Shown piece by piece: positions 47,115-58,038 of a DNA stretch of 64,000 bases; the first letter of the stretch is position 1, and each line of letters opens with the position of its first letter. The notes beneath the pieces are model-generated. The model searched no databases, was not told the DNA's origin, and saw only the letters and a list, made by a program, of their open reading frames with translations. The translations under genes and the position numbers were made by a program. The stretch covers positions 215,498 to 279,497 of the forward strand of contig NMRA01000205.1 in the NCBI GenBank assembly GCA_002633005.1, written 5' to 3'. Source of the stretch: Phoronis australis (Eukaryota; Phoronida; Phoronidae).

Positions 47115-50100
47115 CACCCCGGCCCACCCGCGATCGAGACTGCCCGGAAGGCGATCGAGAACGAGATCTTGCACCAAAAAATGGCGACAGTGACGTACCC
47201 GGTGAGTTTAAGTGTCATTTCTGCTTAAAATGAGGCCACTTTGGTGCGAATGCTACTCACAGGAAGCGTCAGATTGTAACCTTTGTTGTGGATATGAAAT
47301 AATACTTGGCTTTTTGCTTATTTTTTAAAATAAAGAGCTCAGAAAGCAATGGCTTTCAGTAAAATGGCTTGCGCCTCGTAAAATCGATAATTTATACGTG
47401 TTATTAGCAATTCCGGGGTTCTTAAGAAGAGACATCTGACGTTTATAGTTTAATCGTCCCTGGTGACACCTTTGTTAGTTATGATTTGTGAAACAATTTG
47501 AGATATTTACCAATACAAGCAGGTCCTTGTGTGAGACGGCGATCGGGAACGAAGTCGTAAACGATCGTAAACGCAATTTTTTCTCTGCATTGGCCTGAAT
47601 AGTCGTTCAAGTTACGGTATTATGCCAATAATAGAATAATACGGAGCCTGAATTAAGTTAGTTGATGGGTTGATTAATAATTATATTTCGTCGTTTTTTT
47701 TTCGTGATTTTTAAGTGAGATTTAGCCTAACAAACATAACTGAACGCGTTTGATTTTTTCAGCTGAGCTGTAGTCACACGACGAGTTCTTCAACGTGTTA
47801 ACGTCCTCGCCTTCAAAAAAGTAGTACAACTGCTGCATGTCACAAAGGAGTGTGCGTGTATGTTGTGGAGCCTCGTTCAGGAACTAAGAAATCGACTTAG
47901 TATGACCACATGGCAAAAAAACACAGTGACACTACAACAAGCAAGACCTTTACCAGCCCTGTGATTGACGCGTTGCATGCGTCAAGATTTTTACCAATAT
48001 AGTAAAAAATAACATGAAGCATCGTGCTCAGGAACCACGTCGATCCACTGTCATATCTATGATCAATGTTTCACGGAAAGAGTGAACCTGATGCGACACT
48101 GCGTCAGAGCACGAGGACGCTCCTGTTTGTGGTGAATGTGGCATGTCATGCAAATAGTATGTCTCCTTCTACAGACATAGCAAGCAGAAACGTCATGAAT
48201 GAAATAATTAAGTCCAGTGGTGAAGGCTGTTAAGTCACTATAGCTTATTCAGATTTACAGAGTTTATGGTTGGTAGTTGTCTGATGTGATAGTATTTTGA
48301 CGTTTTGTTTTGAGCCTTTTTCCCTCAAGTTTCTTTCTATATTTGTGTTATTTCAAAAGGATCTTTAACAGAATCAGTACATTTTTGTAGTGTTTAGGTA
48401 GATTTAAATGGCCATACTAAGTGTCATTGGGAAATACTTAGTTTACATACAATTATTCTGACCACTGAATTAGTATTTTAAAAGAAAACATATGTCTATG
48501 ATTATTGTAGAAATTGCTTTCATATTGTTGTTGATTTCCTGTGAGAGACTATTATACTATCAGTCAGTTCTAAATACATTGTCTATGATTCAGTGATGAT
48601 TTAATCTAATACATTCCAAAAATAAAAAGTGGGAAATTTTCAGTGGATTTGTAATGTTGATTTCCCTAAAGCAATATTTATATATTTTTGTAAGACCAAT
48701 TTTGAGGTATTTGTGATAAAAGATTAATATTATAATAGAAATGCTATAATATTGTTGTTGATTTCCTGTGTTAATCACTACAGTGTGTAGTTGAAGTGAC
48801 GTTAATGACAACATGTTGAATATGTTTTGAGAAAATCACAATATTACTTGTATTATAACTGTCTTTTTCAATGTCACATTAAACTGGAGATCATGAACTA
48901 CTGATGCAGGTGAACTTAAGACCAAGACTACAAAACAGAAAAGTCAAACACAGCGTACATTCAAGTCACATGGTTGTCACAAGTCAATCTGTTCATCTCT
49001 GTATGATGTTATCAGTAAACCATCAAGTAAAATCCCAGCCGTTTTATCAGCAAACCAGTTCACACAACTTATGGCCAATTTTTATATCCTAAACGTTTAT
49101 GAGTGCGAATATTTGAATCATCTCGTTAAGTGTTGCCGCACTCCGCACTCTCCTCTCTCCCCATGGGCAAGCTCATCATCATTCTTTGACTGGCTATTTT
49201 TTTTTTCTTTTGCTGTCACAATTTTACAAGAATATTCTACACTCCCTTTCATCTGCTGCAACAATTTGTTTACCCCTGGCTGACAGGCCACATGGAACAA
49301 CTCCTGGGTGAGTCTTCAATTTAGAACCCCTTGTTCTCAGTGGATTCGTCTAAAAGTTGATGTCTGTATTTCAAAACCCTGGTAGGGCGTACCTTCACGT
49401 CGTGGGTAACATGTTCGTTGAAGATCGCCTCACAATAACAGTGAACTTGTTTCCTGAAAGGAAAATAAATTCGTTTGTGAAACTAAAATTATGCTTGATG
49501 TACATGTAGTGCTCATGGCTGAATTTTATGCTACTGCTGTTGTTCAGTTTTGACACGAAAGTAACACAGTAATGACACAAAATGTGATTAATTCATTGCA
49601 CTACACTTATTTTGTAACCTTTTTCACGTTTTATGAGTAAAAAGTTCACTACTGTTCGACACACCATGATGCGTTCCCGATCCCATAAACAAACACAAAT
49701 TTTGCGTTCCCGATCGCTTATCGTTGCGTTCTCGATCGCATCTTTTAACAGAAAAGCGTCGAAAAATCAGCGATCCTGACAAAACTACAAAAAAAACAAG
49801 CGTTGCGTTATATTTTAACACGTCATTTCTTCATAAATCCATGGTCAATTTATTGATTTAGTGCCAAAAATAACGGTAATTTTCCAAAATGACATACAAA
49901 TCACCTTCGGCTCATGCGATGCCTCGGTCAACGTAACTTTTCTCCTATAATTGGAAGACACACTAGCATAAACCTCTACCTGCCCTTCCTCAATGTGTAA
50001 CGCCTTGAACTCATGTCTCTGTTTTCACAGTGGAAGTAAAAACAACGAAAATTCATCAAATTTACTCACCTTGCCTGGGTTCGCTTCTCGCGCCAAATTT

Positions 50101-50149
50101 CGTTCTCGATCGCCTTCCGGGCGTTCTTGATTGCAGGTTGGCCGGGCTG
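47115..50149. mobile_element. 3-kb TIR element with CGAGT target duplication
   Basis: The left end CACCCCGGCCCACCCGCGAT and the inverted right end CAGCCCGGCCAACCTGCAAT lead into cgcccggaaggcgatcgagaacga on both sides. Similarity runs about 95 bp. CGAGT flanks both ends (47110-47114 and 50150-50154). The TIRs are unusually rich in CGATCG. The interior holds a C2H2 zinc-finger relic and a possible exon at 48906-49130. The superfamily is not assigned; a 5-bp duplication is compatible with few known groups. Confidence 0.75.
48049..48201 (+). pseudogene. Decayed pair of C2H2-type zinc fingers
   Basis: One frame gives a degraded finger (YDQCFTERVNLMRHCVRA). After a frame change a second gives CGECGMSCK, an in-frame stop, then YVSFYRHSKQKRHE, with the cysteine and histidine spacing of a C2H2 finger. 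The stop and frame change make it a relic, probably of the gene carried by the surrounding element. Confidence 0.55.
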
Positions 50150-50689
50150 CGAGTAGACAACCGGAAATTTACAAAGCAAACTCTAGAGGCTTGTCTTTGG
50201 GTCGCAAGCTCTAATAACCGAATACATTTGTCACGTGCAGGAGTTGGTATTCCATAGTGTCAAACTCATGTTCGTGATGCTAAGAATCTTTCGATTAAAG
50301 TTGCTTTTCTTCTGTTTTGTCGTTTGGGATTTTAAATCCCCGACTGTGACATGCTGTGCTACATAGGACGGTTTTATGAATAGATGTTAACAGTTTAGCC
50401 ACTAAACGTCAAAACAACTGGCAAGCGGTGGTTTTAAAAACACTTCGAGTTTTTACACTTTAAACTCAGAACTAAATTCCTGGTCTAATCGCTGATTGGC
50501 CAACATTTTTTTCAGTTGTGCTAGAACTGAAATCACACTTGTTTTCAACTTGGAGCTTTAGGCCACACGACCAATCTAGACCTACGTAACGCTGGGGTTT
50601 ATTAGCATTTAAACCAGCCCTGAAAAACGTCAGACAGGTGTTATAGTTTTCTGTACACAACAATTTTTTGTATTAACAAGTCTTATAGT

Positions 50690-51040
50690 CTAGTAGCCAT
50701 CCTTAGGGGACCAAGAAATTCTTGGCAGTGTAAGGTTTTTTGATTGTTTCATGTTGAGGCGATGCCCTTGAAGCATTTTATTTGGGTTGTAATCACGACC
50801 AACCATCTTTTTTAAATATGCAAATTAAGGCCACCAAAATGAAAAATTCTGATTTTGCTTGATAAGGAAGTTAGAAGCAAAGACAGAATTTTGCGTAATG
50901 CTGACCTTAGTTTGCGTATTTAAGGTTTGCCATTATACAAGTCAGATATAGAATTGCTTCCGTGGGGGAGGGGCAACTACACATGAAACTACTACCAAGA
51001 ATTTCTATGTACCCATTTCTGGCCACTGTACTAATACTAC
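50690..51040. mobile_element. Short relative of the 12981-16893 element
   Basis: Ends show inverted similarity (ccaagaaattcttggcagtg versus, inverted, agaaattcttggtagtagt). Inside are tgtttcatgttg, tttttaaatatgcaaattaaggc and, inverted, gaattttgcgtaatgc..gaccttagtttgcgta. These match the subterminal part and one repeat unit of the larger element. It is a small deletion derivative of the same family. Confidence 0.6.
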
Positions 51041-51223
51041 CGCTAAAACTTGCGATAGCTTGAAAGAACTCGGAATTCTATGTTTATTCTGATGTTACAA
51101 GTTCTCACACGACCAATCAAATGAGACAATCTCTGGACATAATCTATGTGATCTAACACTTGTAAATACTGTTAGGACCCTCGTTCACCGGAGGGGAAAA
51201 TGTGTGTGCCGTCTGAGGGGGAA

Positions 51224-51464
51224 TAAATAAACATATAGTTATTTCAAAGATCGTCTTTACTAGAATGAAGAGGATCTGTAAATAAACAAAAGCAGGACTT
51301 AGCCTAACGATATGATAAAGTTCTACTACACTGTATGTGAAATACGACTTACAATAGTCTTATTTACCAATAAAAGAGTCCGACATCACAATCGTTGGTT
51401 GAAGCGAGTAGCGGAAGGACGTCCTTTAGCGACACCTATCGTTCGCCGAACAAAGTATTCTCTA
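51224..51464 (-). repeat. 3' LTR (241 bp)
   Basis: In element orientation it starts TAGAGAATACTTTG and ends GTTTATTTA. It does not have TG...CA ends. It carries a 7-bp stretch (cactgta) absent from the other LTR. Confidence 0.88.
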
Positions 51465-51475
51465 CCTCCCCCCAG
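51465..51475 (-). other. Polypurine tract
   Basis: On the minus strand CTGGGGGGAGG lies immediately upstream of the 3' LTR, as expected for the plus-strand primer of an LTR element. Confidence 0.75.
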
Positions 51476-51630
51476 TTATTTGTGGGGGGTACACAAATGA
51501 CTAAATAAATGTCGGAAGGTAACGGTGTCCTAGTCCGTGACAAAGTCAGTGAACCAAGACGGCCGTTGGCGAGTCCTGATCGAACGCCTGGGGGTGGGGG
51601 TCGGTGGTGGCGGGTCAGCAGGGCGCGCGG

Positions 51631-53068
51631 TTACGCATCATCACGCGGAGGCACGAGAGGTTCGGCTGGTGTACTGGGCGGCAATCGGCTGTCAGTTGTG
51701 GCGTCCTCGACGTGGGGAGCAGGAGGCGTGTCACTGACAAGCCCGGTGTCATTGGGCCTGGGTGGCGTCGGGAGTGGTGAACTAGTGACGGGCGGTGGTG
51801 AGGGAGCTGATGGTACGGTGGCGGGTTTCACAGGGGTGTATTTGCGAAGAAAACGTCTGTTTCGCAGAGTGATGCGACCGGAGCCATGTACCCGGATCAC
51901 GTACTGATCGTATTGCTTGACCTCAATGATTTGGCCGGTTTTTATCCCACTTGAGAGGATCGGGGCCGGTCTGATTCTGAATTCTGACCATATCACCAAC
52001 AACCAAGGGTGGAAGTTTCTTTGTTTGTTCCGACAAACGCTCACCAGATTTGAAATGACGATGTCGTAAAGCCAGTTCCCTCAACTCTAGGGTTTCTGAC
52101 CAGGTAGAATGGGGGTGGTAACGGCCTGGGCGGATAGGGATGAAATCCCGGATGGGACGCCCAAAGACGCACATGGCCGGGGAGAGGCGGGTATCCTTGT
52201 CCGGCGTGTTTCTGTACTGCAAGATTGCTCTCTAGAACGCATCTACTTCAAGTTCACCATGTAGTCCCGTGTTGTCACAGATGAGGCGCTTCACTGTCTT
52301 AACTCCGACCTCTGCTCTACGGTTGCTATGAGGGAAAGCCACGGAGGACACACGGTGGTTGGTACCCCACCTGCGGAGGAAGTCTTGGGTTGCAAAAGCA
52401 ATGAATTCTGGGCCGCCATCGCTCGCGAGCTCGTCCGGGATGCCGTAAGTTACGAAGGTGCGGCGTAAACAGTCAATAGGGCCCTTAGCACCATCATGCG
52501 CCCGCTCCACGATGGGCCAGTTAGAGTAGCGGTCGACTATCACCAAGTAGTTAACACCCCTGTAGGTGAAAAAGTCTGCACATACATGCTGGAACGGGTA
52601 ATCGGGAACAGTGAGAGGAGTGGGAGGGGCACAGGGTTGGGACGGTGCCATCCGGTTGCAGTGGTTGCACTTGTTGCGTAGTTCTATAATATCCAGTGTA
52701 ATGCCAGGCCAAAACACAGATGTCTAGGCTCTAGCTCTCATGGATGAGACGCCTTGGTGCGCCGCATGGAGGGAGTCCAGGACCAGGTGCCGCAGAGAAG
52801 GTGGGATGACGACGCGATCTTTGTAGAGTACAACGCCATCAACAGAGTACAGATACCGGCGGAACTGGTAGTACGACTGCAGCGGTGGGGGGAGATGGTC
52901 GCGCTCCTCAGGAATACCATATTCGATGATGTCGAGAAGGCGGCTGAAGTCGGGGTCGCTGCTAGTCGCCTCCCGTACGTCGTCCCAGGTGGTGCATTGC
53001 ACGTTGCTTAGGGCAGAGACAGCGGAGGTCTGGATGGTGAGGTCTACATCACCGTCGGGTTCCGCCAT
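51631..53068 (-). pseudogene. Integrase region of the LTR element
   Basis: Order in element orientation: an H-H-C-C zinc-binding domain (HAAHQGV, then CNHCN), a catalytic core with ADFFTYRGVNYLVIVDRYS, ASDGGPEF and a glutamate in SNRRAEVGVKTVKR, then a C-terminal module with VVGDMVRI and a proline-rich end. No chromodomain is seen. In-frame stops occur near 52730 and 52230 and the frame changes near 51950. Frames on the opposite strand here are antisense shadows. Confidence 0.85.
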
Positions 53069-53099
53069 GTCGTCAGGGAGCAGAAGTCTGGTGGGGGTC

Positions 53100-54960
53100 C
53101 AGTAGGGTGTCGGGACAGGGCGTCAGCGGCTTTGTGACGTATGCCAGGGATGTGTACGATTTGGAAACGGTACCTCAACGTCTTTTCTTTGAGGTTGCGT
53201 AGCCGCGCGTTCGGTATGTCCTCTAGGGCGCGATCTGAGAATATCTTGAGCAGGGGTTTATGGTCTACGGCTACCGTCAAGTCCTCAACTAGCCAAGGAC
53301 GAAGAACCTGGCCTTATCAAGAGCATCGGCCACAGCCAGAGCCTCTCCCTCAATCGGTGCATAACGAGATTCAGCTGAGTGGGTAAACCGGCTGCCAACT
53401 AGGGTAACTTTCCATCCAGTAGGGCAACAGAAGGGTAGCCTGAAAGGACAGGTGCAGTGTTTCTGCAGGAGCCAAAAGCCAATGCCAGTCTTTGACCAGT
53501 CGGTGGCAAGGCAAGTTGGTTTAGCTTTGTCAAATATGCGCACACCTTCCTTGATCTCGCTGATTATTTTCTCTTTGGAGTCGTCAAACAGCTTCTGGAG
53601 AGCGTCGTCCCAGTGGAACGGAGTGTCCTTCTTGAGCAGTGCACGAAAGGGCAACATCTCGTCCGCCACGCTGAACGCGTACGACACCTGATTTAAAAGG
53701 TCAAACCACGACCTCATATCAGTTATGTTCTTGGGGGCGGGGAAGTTGCGTATGCTGTCAAGGTACTGTAGCTTTTGCTTGGCCTAACTTACACTGTCAG
53801 CTGTGATTTCAAACCCAGCGAATTCAACGGTCTCCTGAGCAAAGGTGAATTTGTCAGGGTTGAGGACTATGCCGTTGCGTCCGCAAACATCAAGCCATTG
53901 GCAGGCTCTCCGACCAGAGCAAAGCGTCATCAACGCATTTCGTGTGGTTGGGAATATCGCTGACGATCTCGTCGAATCGTCTGGTGTAGGCATCCCCGAG
54001 GCAATGTATCCTTGGGGTGCTGAGCAGTATCGATATCGTCCCCATGGGGTGATGAAGGTGGTGAGGTGTCGAACGGCTTCACAAAGGGGAACGCTATGGT
54101 AGCCGTTCCAGGCATCGAACACGGTCTTCTTGGTTCCGGGTGGTATAGATCGGGCTTGATGAAACGGGGAGCGTGTGTGGTGGGTTTCGAGGAGGGCATA
54201 TTTGTTGAGCGGCTGTAACTCGACCGTGCGGCGTGGTTTACCATTCTTCTTGGCACAGACTACCATGCGGTGGCACCAGGTCACGGGCTGGCCCACGGGT
54301 ACAGGCTCAATGACGTTGAGGAGGACGTCGTTATGAAGGCCAGCCTTCACCTCGGTTTGCCAGTGGAGGGGTACAGGCACCGGGGTATGGTGCGCGACAG
54401 GAGTGGCGGTTTTGTCGATCATGAGGCGCATCGGGGGGCCACTCATGCAAGGGAGGCGTTGATGGGGGCAGACGTTGAAGGTGCTGGCTTTGTAGAGATC
54501 ACGCAAGTATTGTTCAAGTTGTGGTCGGTTGTCCTCAGTCGAGGGACATGGCAAATCAGTTGGAAGAGGGGGTGGTTGCTGACGGAGGGGACAACCACAA
54601 GGTGCGAGCTCGTGCATAACGTCGGAGACGGTGTCCAGGGCAATGTCGCCAATGGTTGGGAAGTCCTGGGATATAAGCTGCAGATCGACACATGTTTCCT
54701 GGCTGAGGAACATTTTCGTGGCATCGTCAGTGACGTAGACAAGCTGCTTCGTGCGTATGGCGATGCCGTCGGGTGTGTGACCAGTGAGGATAAGGCTCGT
54801 AGCACCAAGTATGTTGATGCCCTTGTTGGTAGCTGTGTGCATGAGCTTTCGTCTCGTCAGCCCAAGGGGGCGAAGGGTCTGAATGCCCGCTATGCAACTT
54901 TGACAACCTGTGTCGGCCATGCAGCTGATGGTGGCAGTGTCGGTGGCCAGACGTGGTTGA
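53100..54960 (-). pseudogene. Protease, reverse transcriptase and RNase H region
   Basis: An aspartic protease motif (MADTGCQS) near 54925 is followed by reverse transcriptase motifs: KKNGKPRRTVELQPLNK, FDAWNGYHSVPL and the catalytic CVDD at 53925-53933. The CVDD lies in a different frame from the flanking pieces. RNase H follows with ATDWSKTGIGFWL, PIEGEALAVADAL and VAVDHKPLL. There is at least one stop near 53283 and frame changes near 53780 and 53930. No activity is expected. Confidence 0.85.
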
Positions 54961-55189
54961 GGGCTTGTACTCGGAGAACCCGAAGTAGTCGTAATCCGAC
55001 AGGGCAATGGATGCTGTGATGGTAATGAAAGGCTGGGGCATAGAGCTAGAGCGGGACCATGTATCGGTGAGCGTGTCGAATATGTGGTGGCTAAGCTTGA
55101 TCGGGTGACGGGTAAGTGGGGGGTTGGAAGTCACACCACACAATGAGTTAAACACAGCGTTGTTGGTCTCGGGGGCGGGTTTACTCTTG

Positions 55190-56038
55190 CATACGTCCTT
55201 GAAGTGGTTCATCTTGCCACAGAGTGTACACGTCTTCCCATAGGCGGGGCACGACTTCCTGCGCAGTTGGGTTGGTGCAGAGCGGCCATGTCCCTCTTCA
55301 CCGCAATACATGCAGGGTTGTGCCGGTCGTCGCTGCTGGCGTCTGTAGGAGCTGGCTGCCGCGGCACCTTGAGATTCCAGAAGGCGGTTGGCGGAACGTT
55401 TCCCTGCCCCTTTGGCCTCAATGAATTTCAGAGTTTCCTCTAGAAACATGTCCTGGCTGTGGTCACCAAGGAAGTCGAGTTATATTTCTGAGTCATTAAG
55501 GCCCCGAGCCACGCAGTCTCGTATTATGTGGTCAGTGTAGTTCACGGTGGCACCGCAGTTGTGACACGGCCTGGCCTTTCAGACGGGCGCCAAATGCACG
55601 GATGGGTTCGTTCCTGTCCTGTCGCATGGAATGCAATCCTGCTCGGGCCACCATCATGTTCTCCTCACGGACGGCGAGGGTTCGGATGCACTGGAGCTGG
55701 ACCTCTGTCTCGGACTTGGAAGTGAGGGGGCCGCTGGAGTTGCGAGTGAGATCTTTCCGTAGCGGTTCCTCACAGCATTCAAGCAGCTGGATAATCAGAT
55801 CTTGGCCGCTGATCTTGGTGGCAGCAACGTAGTCGCGCCACCTGTTGAGATAGTATTCCCAGTCTTCACTGGTGCCTGCCGCTGTGACGTTTGGTCGTTT
55901 GATTTTCTCCGTGGTGGGTTTGCTAAAAGTATTGGTGTGGGCGGCGCTATGTGCCGTTATCAAAGCCGCTACGAAAGCGTTGTCGAGGTCCTCGGTGACG
56001 TAGTCACAGCCCGGTATGGGACAGGCGACAACGGGCAT
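55190..56038 (-). pseudogene. gag-like region of the LTR element
   Basis: It starts MPVVACPIPGCDYV in element orientation. The capsid-like helical region has WEYYLNRWRDYV. After a break near 55530 come two zinc-knuckle-like motifs: an extended CMYCGEEGH, and CTLCGKMNHFKDVC, which keeps CX2CX4HX4C spacing. The break makes it a relic. Confidence 0.8.
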
Positions 56039-56117
56039 GTTGGCGTGCAGTGTGGGTCAACGGCTACTGGCTGTGGACTGTGGTGTGCGTAGCTGGGCTC
56101 AAGACAGATCCTCTTCA

Positions 56118-56351
56118 TAAATAAACATATAGTTATTTTAAAGATCGTCTTTACTAGAATGAAGATGATCTGTAAATAAACAAAGGCAGGACTTAGCCTA
56201 ACGATATGATAAAGTTCTACTATGTGAAATACGACTTACAATAGTCTTATTTACTAATAAAAGAGTCCGACATCACAACCGTGGGTTGAAGGGAGTAGCG
56301 GAAGGACGTCCTATAGCGACACCTATCGTTCGCCGAACAAAGTATTCTCTA
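56118..56351 (-). repeat. 5' LTR (234 bp)
   Basis: Matches the other LTR from end to end. The sequence after it in element orientation (TGAAGAGGATCTGTC) does not show an obvious tRNA primer-binding site. Confidence 0.88.
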
Positions 56352-56356
56352 GGGAA

Positions 56357-58038
56357 TTCTTTAAGTGAGGGGAAGATTGCTCCCGCTTAGTAGTAGCCCC
56401 AACCCTTACAGCCATCATAGACGCTGCCTCATTATAATCTTAAAATTTTCTTTTCAGATAATATAGATGGACTGTTTTGCACTACTTATACAATCAAACG
56501 TTTTAATTTAGCGAATTTCATTGCTTGTGTTTTATGGTTTATCTCTCTGGTGCCACCCTTCTTGTTACAGCTCAGGCCCCTCTGCAGTTTGCATCTGACT
56601 GGTTGCAAATTTGCCCACCAGCCAAGTGAAATTGAAGGGCAAGTGTGCTTTACTCCATGAATGTCACAAATCTGAAGGTGTTGAACCCTAATTTTGAATT
56701 GGTGATAGTTACTTACCGGGGTCTTGGATTTTGAAAACCAGTTTGCCGTTAGTTCAGTGGAGAAAAATGTTTCTCGAAACGTGGGACCTCTCCGTAAGTC
56801 ATTATTTCCTTCGAAGTAAGTGGTTTTGGGCAATTCGAGAGTGGGGTACCTTTTGATATTTGTTCCTGTAAATGTGGTTGAGCAGGAAAACTTCTTGTTT
56901 GTGAATTGGCAACAACTTGATTGCTATGTTCTCGAGGCGAGTCCTTTTACAGTAACCGTCGTATTGACTCAATTCTGCAACAAAATCGAATGTAATCCAA
57001 CTAAAAATCCTGTAACTTAGATTGGCAGCTGTAATACTCAAACTCATCCGCGCAAGTGACTACAATTGACACTGCACTGCAGCGATACTTGTGCTGGGAC
57101 AGTACTTTAATGTGACATCCTAGTCTTATGCAGAAGGAACTTCAGTTCATGACAGCCATTGGAAATGAGCTGTAAATGCAGAAGAGGAAACAGTATGCAA
57201 CGAAATTATTTTTGGCATAACTGCTTTTGGGAATGGACGGCGTTGAATGGCGACAAAAATAAAATTGCATTTTAATGGCTTAGTTCCGCCTTTTTAGTAG
57301 ACCATCCAATTAGTGCAACTTAGGACTAGTGCGCCTTTGCTCTTGGGCACCATCGGAATAGTGCACTTTCGTACTCTAGTGAGCTGCTCCCGATCTGCCT
57401 TATCTTTGTTTTGACTATGAACTTTCGTGGACTTACAAGACGTTGTATTTTTCCTTTTCTTCATGGACGCTTTGTGAACCATGAAAACTAAGGCAAACCT
57501 GCCAATTCACGTTCGGCAGAGATTTTGTAAATGATTTTTCAAAATACTGAGGGAGAGAAAATAATGCAAATTTGTAGCTGTGGTTTGCACTTTAAAATAT
57601 CGCACGTGCACTTCATATCAGACAAATTGCCACCCTTACAAACCAACTCGTGTTAGTTCAAAAGAATTGCAATATGAAACCGACCCTGTCGCAACAAAAT
57701 GGTCAGACTGTACGAAAACAGGCTAATGGGAAAACGTCAAAGGAAACTGATTATGTAGCCAGTCAGCCGTGTTTTCGGAAAGAAGGCGGGCATATTTTAT
57801 GAAACAGTCAAACATTTTATGTGTTTTTTAAACATATTAGTGAATTTTTAAAAAACACTTTCTTTTTAATGTATGTAATTGTATCTCACTGGTAAGAATT
57901 TTATTCTTCCATACTTATTTCTCATTAGGTAAACACAGTTTGTTAGAATTGCCCTTCATAATCTTAGTTACCAGCAAAATCAACAAATATCTCGATAAAT
58001 GATAGTCATTTGAGTGAAGTCGCGAGATCCAAAATATA
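56357..58038. other. No gene recognised
   Basis: AT-rich intergenic sequence. Short frames such as minus strand 56486-56833 have no recognisable domain. Confidence 0.45.

Larger units (their letters stand above)
51224..56351 (-). mobile_element. Ty3/gypsy LTR retrotransposon, degenerate
   Basis: Two LTRs (51224-51464 and 56118-56351) bound gag and pol remnants in the order gag, protease, reverse transcriptase, RNase H, integrase on the minus strand. That order is Ty3/gypsy. GGGAA flanks both sides (51219-51223 and 56352-56356), a 5-bp target duplication. The LTRs differ by about eight substitutions and one 7-bp indel, so the insertion is not recent. Several stops and frame changes interrupt gag and pol. 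It is an inactive copy. Confidence 0.92.

Noticed and set aside
51509-51907. Glycine/arginine-rich + strand ORF
   Set aside because: Antisense of the proline-rich integrase tail in the LTR element.
54270-55019. 249-codon + strand ORF
   Set aside because: Antisense of the protease/reverse transcriptase region, open because of base composition.
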